From: Clostridiales bacterium UBA4696
GTDB lineage: Bacteria; Bacillota; Clostridia; Oscillospirales; Oscillospiraceae
Direction: 5' to 3'
DNA: 5,718 nt
Assembly: GCA_002404795.1 (NCBI GenBank)
Contig: DHKK01000140.1
Location: 1 to 5,718 of the forward strand
In this document: one piece after another, positions 5,402-5,718 of the stretch
Numbering within the stretch: position 1 is the stretch's first letter
How the letters are laid out: each line of letters starts with the position of its first letter
Program-made: the position numbers and the translations under genes
Notes under the pieces: model-generated
Databases searched by the model: none
Told to the model about the DNA's origin: nothing
What the model saw: only the letters and a program-made list of their open reading frames with translations

Positions 5402-5718
5402 ATGAGCGCCTCCGCAAAGCTTTTCGCGTCGAAGGGCATCAGATCGTCGATCTGCTCGCCGACGCCGATGAATTTGACCGGGATCTGCAGCGCCTGCGCC
5501 ACGGCGATGACGACGCCGCCCTTGGCCGTGCCGTCGAGCTTGGTCAGCACCATGCCGGTGACGCCCGCGCACTCCTGGAACTGCTTGGCCTGCAGCAGGC
5601 CATTCTGGCCGGTCGTACCGTCGAGGACGAGCAGGACCTCTTTGCTGGCGTTCGGCAGCTCGCGGTCGAGGATGCGGGAGATCTTGTTCAGCTCGTTCAT
5701 GAGGTTCTGCTTGTTGTG
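5398..5718 (-). CDS. ftsY: Signal recognition particle receptor FtsY, C-terminal end (5' part beyond window)
   Basis: The last 106 residues of an SRP-type GTPase, open at the window edge. FtsY sits at the inner face of the membrane and receives ribosome-SRP complexes carrying nascent membrane proteins. Visible: HNKQNLMNEL at the very edge (the segment after the G3 DTAGR motif), VLLVLDGTTGQNGLLQAKQF, the G4 guanine-specificity motif TKLDG within MVLTKLDGTAKGG, and the closing G5-like segment FIGVGEQIDDLMPFDAKSFAEALI. The Ffh paralogue is excluded because the chain ends right after the G domain, with no methionine-rich M domain, and because DGTTGQNG and GVGEQIDDL are FtsY wording. An internal ATG at 5700 is not the start. 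The stop overlaps the rdgB start by 4 nt. Location upstream of rdgB and yhbY is less familiar to me than the downstream order. Confidence 0.96.
   Translation of the reverse strand, partial: HNKQNLMNELNKISRILDRELPNASKEVLLVLDGTTGQNGLLQAKQFQECAGVTGMVLTKLDGTAKGGVVIAVAQALQIPVKFIGVGEQIDDLMPFDAKSFAEALI

Noticed and set aside
5402..5572. N-terminal extension of rdgB into ftsY
   Set aside because: The extension is an out-of-frame reading of ftsY rich in Arg and Gly. MKVILASKN at 5401 is the standard family start and has GGAGG 7 nt upstream.
1..5718. Mobile element, CRISPR array, phage or defence genes
   Set aside because: No inverted-repeat ends, direct-repeat spacer pattern, transposase or integrase motifs were found, and composition looks even across the window.

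Overview
This window is a gene-dense housekeeping segment from a GC-rich (about 60 % by eye) Gram-positive bacterium of the Firmicutes, most likely class Clostridia and plausibly an Oscillospiraceae/Ruminococcaceae-type gut organism. The evidence is a T-box riboswitch in front of leuS, a LytR-CpsA-Psr wall enzyme, and the conserved order yhbY, nadD, yqeK, lytR, rsfS, leuS. The genus assignment is inference. Every supported gene lies on the minus strand, so the window reads biologically from its right end to its left end.

Layout in transcription order: the 3' end of ftsY (5398-5718, cut by the window edge); rdgB, the ITP/XTP pyrophosphatase (4799-5401); yhbY, an RNA-binding ribosome-assembly protein with a long basic tail (4342-4812); a single-polypeptide fusion of NadD and the HD-domain hydrolase YqeK (3118-4317); an LCP-family wall-polymer ligase (1807-3117); and rsfS, the ribosomal silencing factor (1427-1792). 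These six are packed like one operon. Junctions are a 4-nt ATGA overlap, a 14-nt overlap, a 24-nt gap, a zero-gap TGAATG junction and a 14-nt gap. No promoter or terminator is visible between them.

A 290-nt leader follows (1137-1426). It has its own promoter, a complete leucine T-box riboswitch with antiterminator and intrinsic terminator, and then leuS (1-1136, 3' end off the window). The -35 hexamer of the leuS promoter contains the rsfS stop codon, so no room is left for a separate terminator of the upstream operon.

Functionally the cluster joins membrane-protein targeting (FtsY), nucleotide-pool cleansing (RdgB), ribosome assembly and silencing (YhbY, RsfS), NAD synthesis joined to dinucleotide-polyphosphate breakdown (NadD-YqeK), wall-polymer attachment (LCP) and tRNA charging (LeuRS). 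I see no mobile element, CRISPR array, tRNA, rRNA or clearly foreign segment. The most distinctive points are the NadD-YqeK fusion, the promoter and T-box packed against rsfS, the YhbY tail and the acidic LCP tail. I do not see a previously undescribed system.
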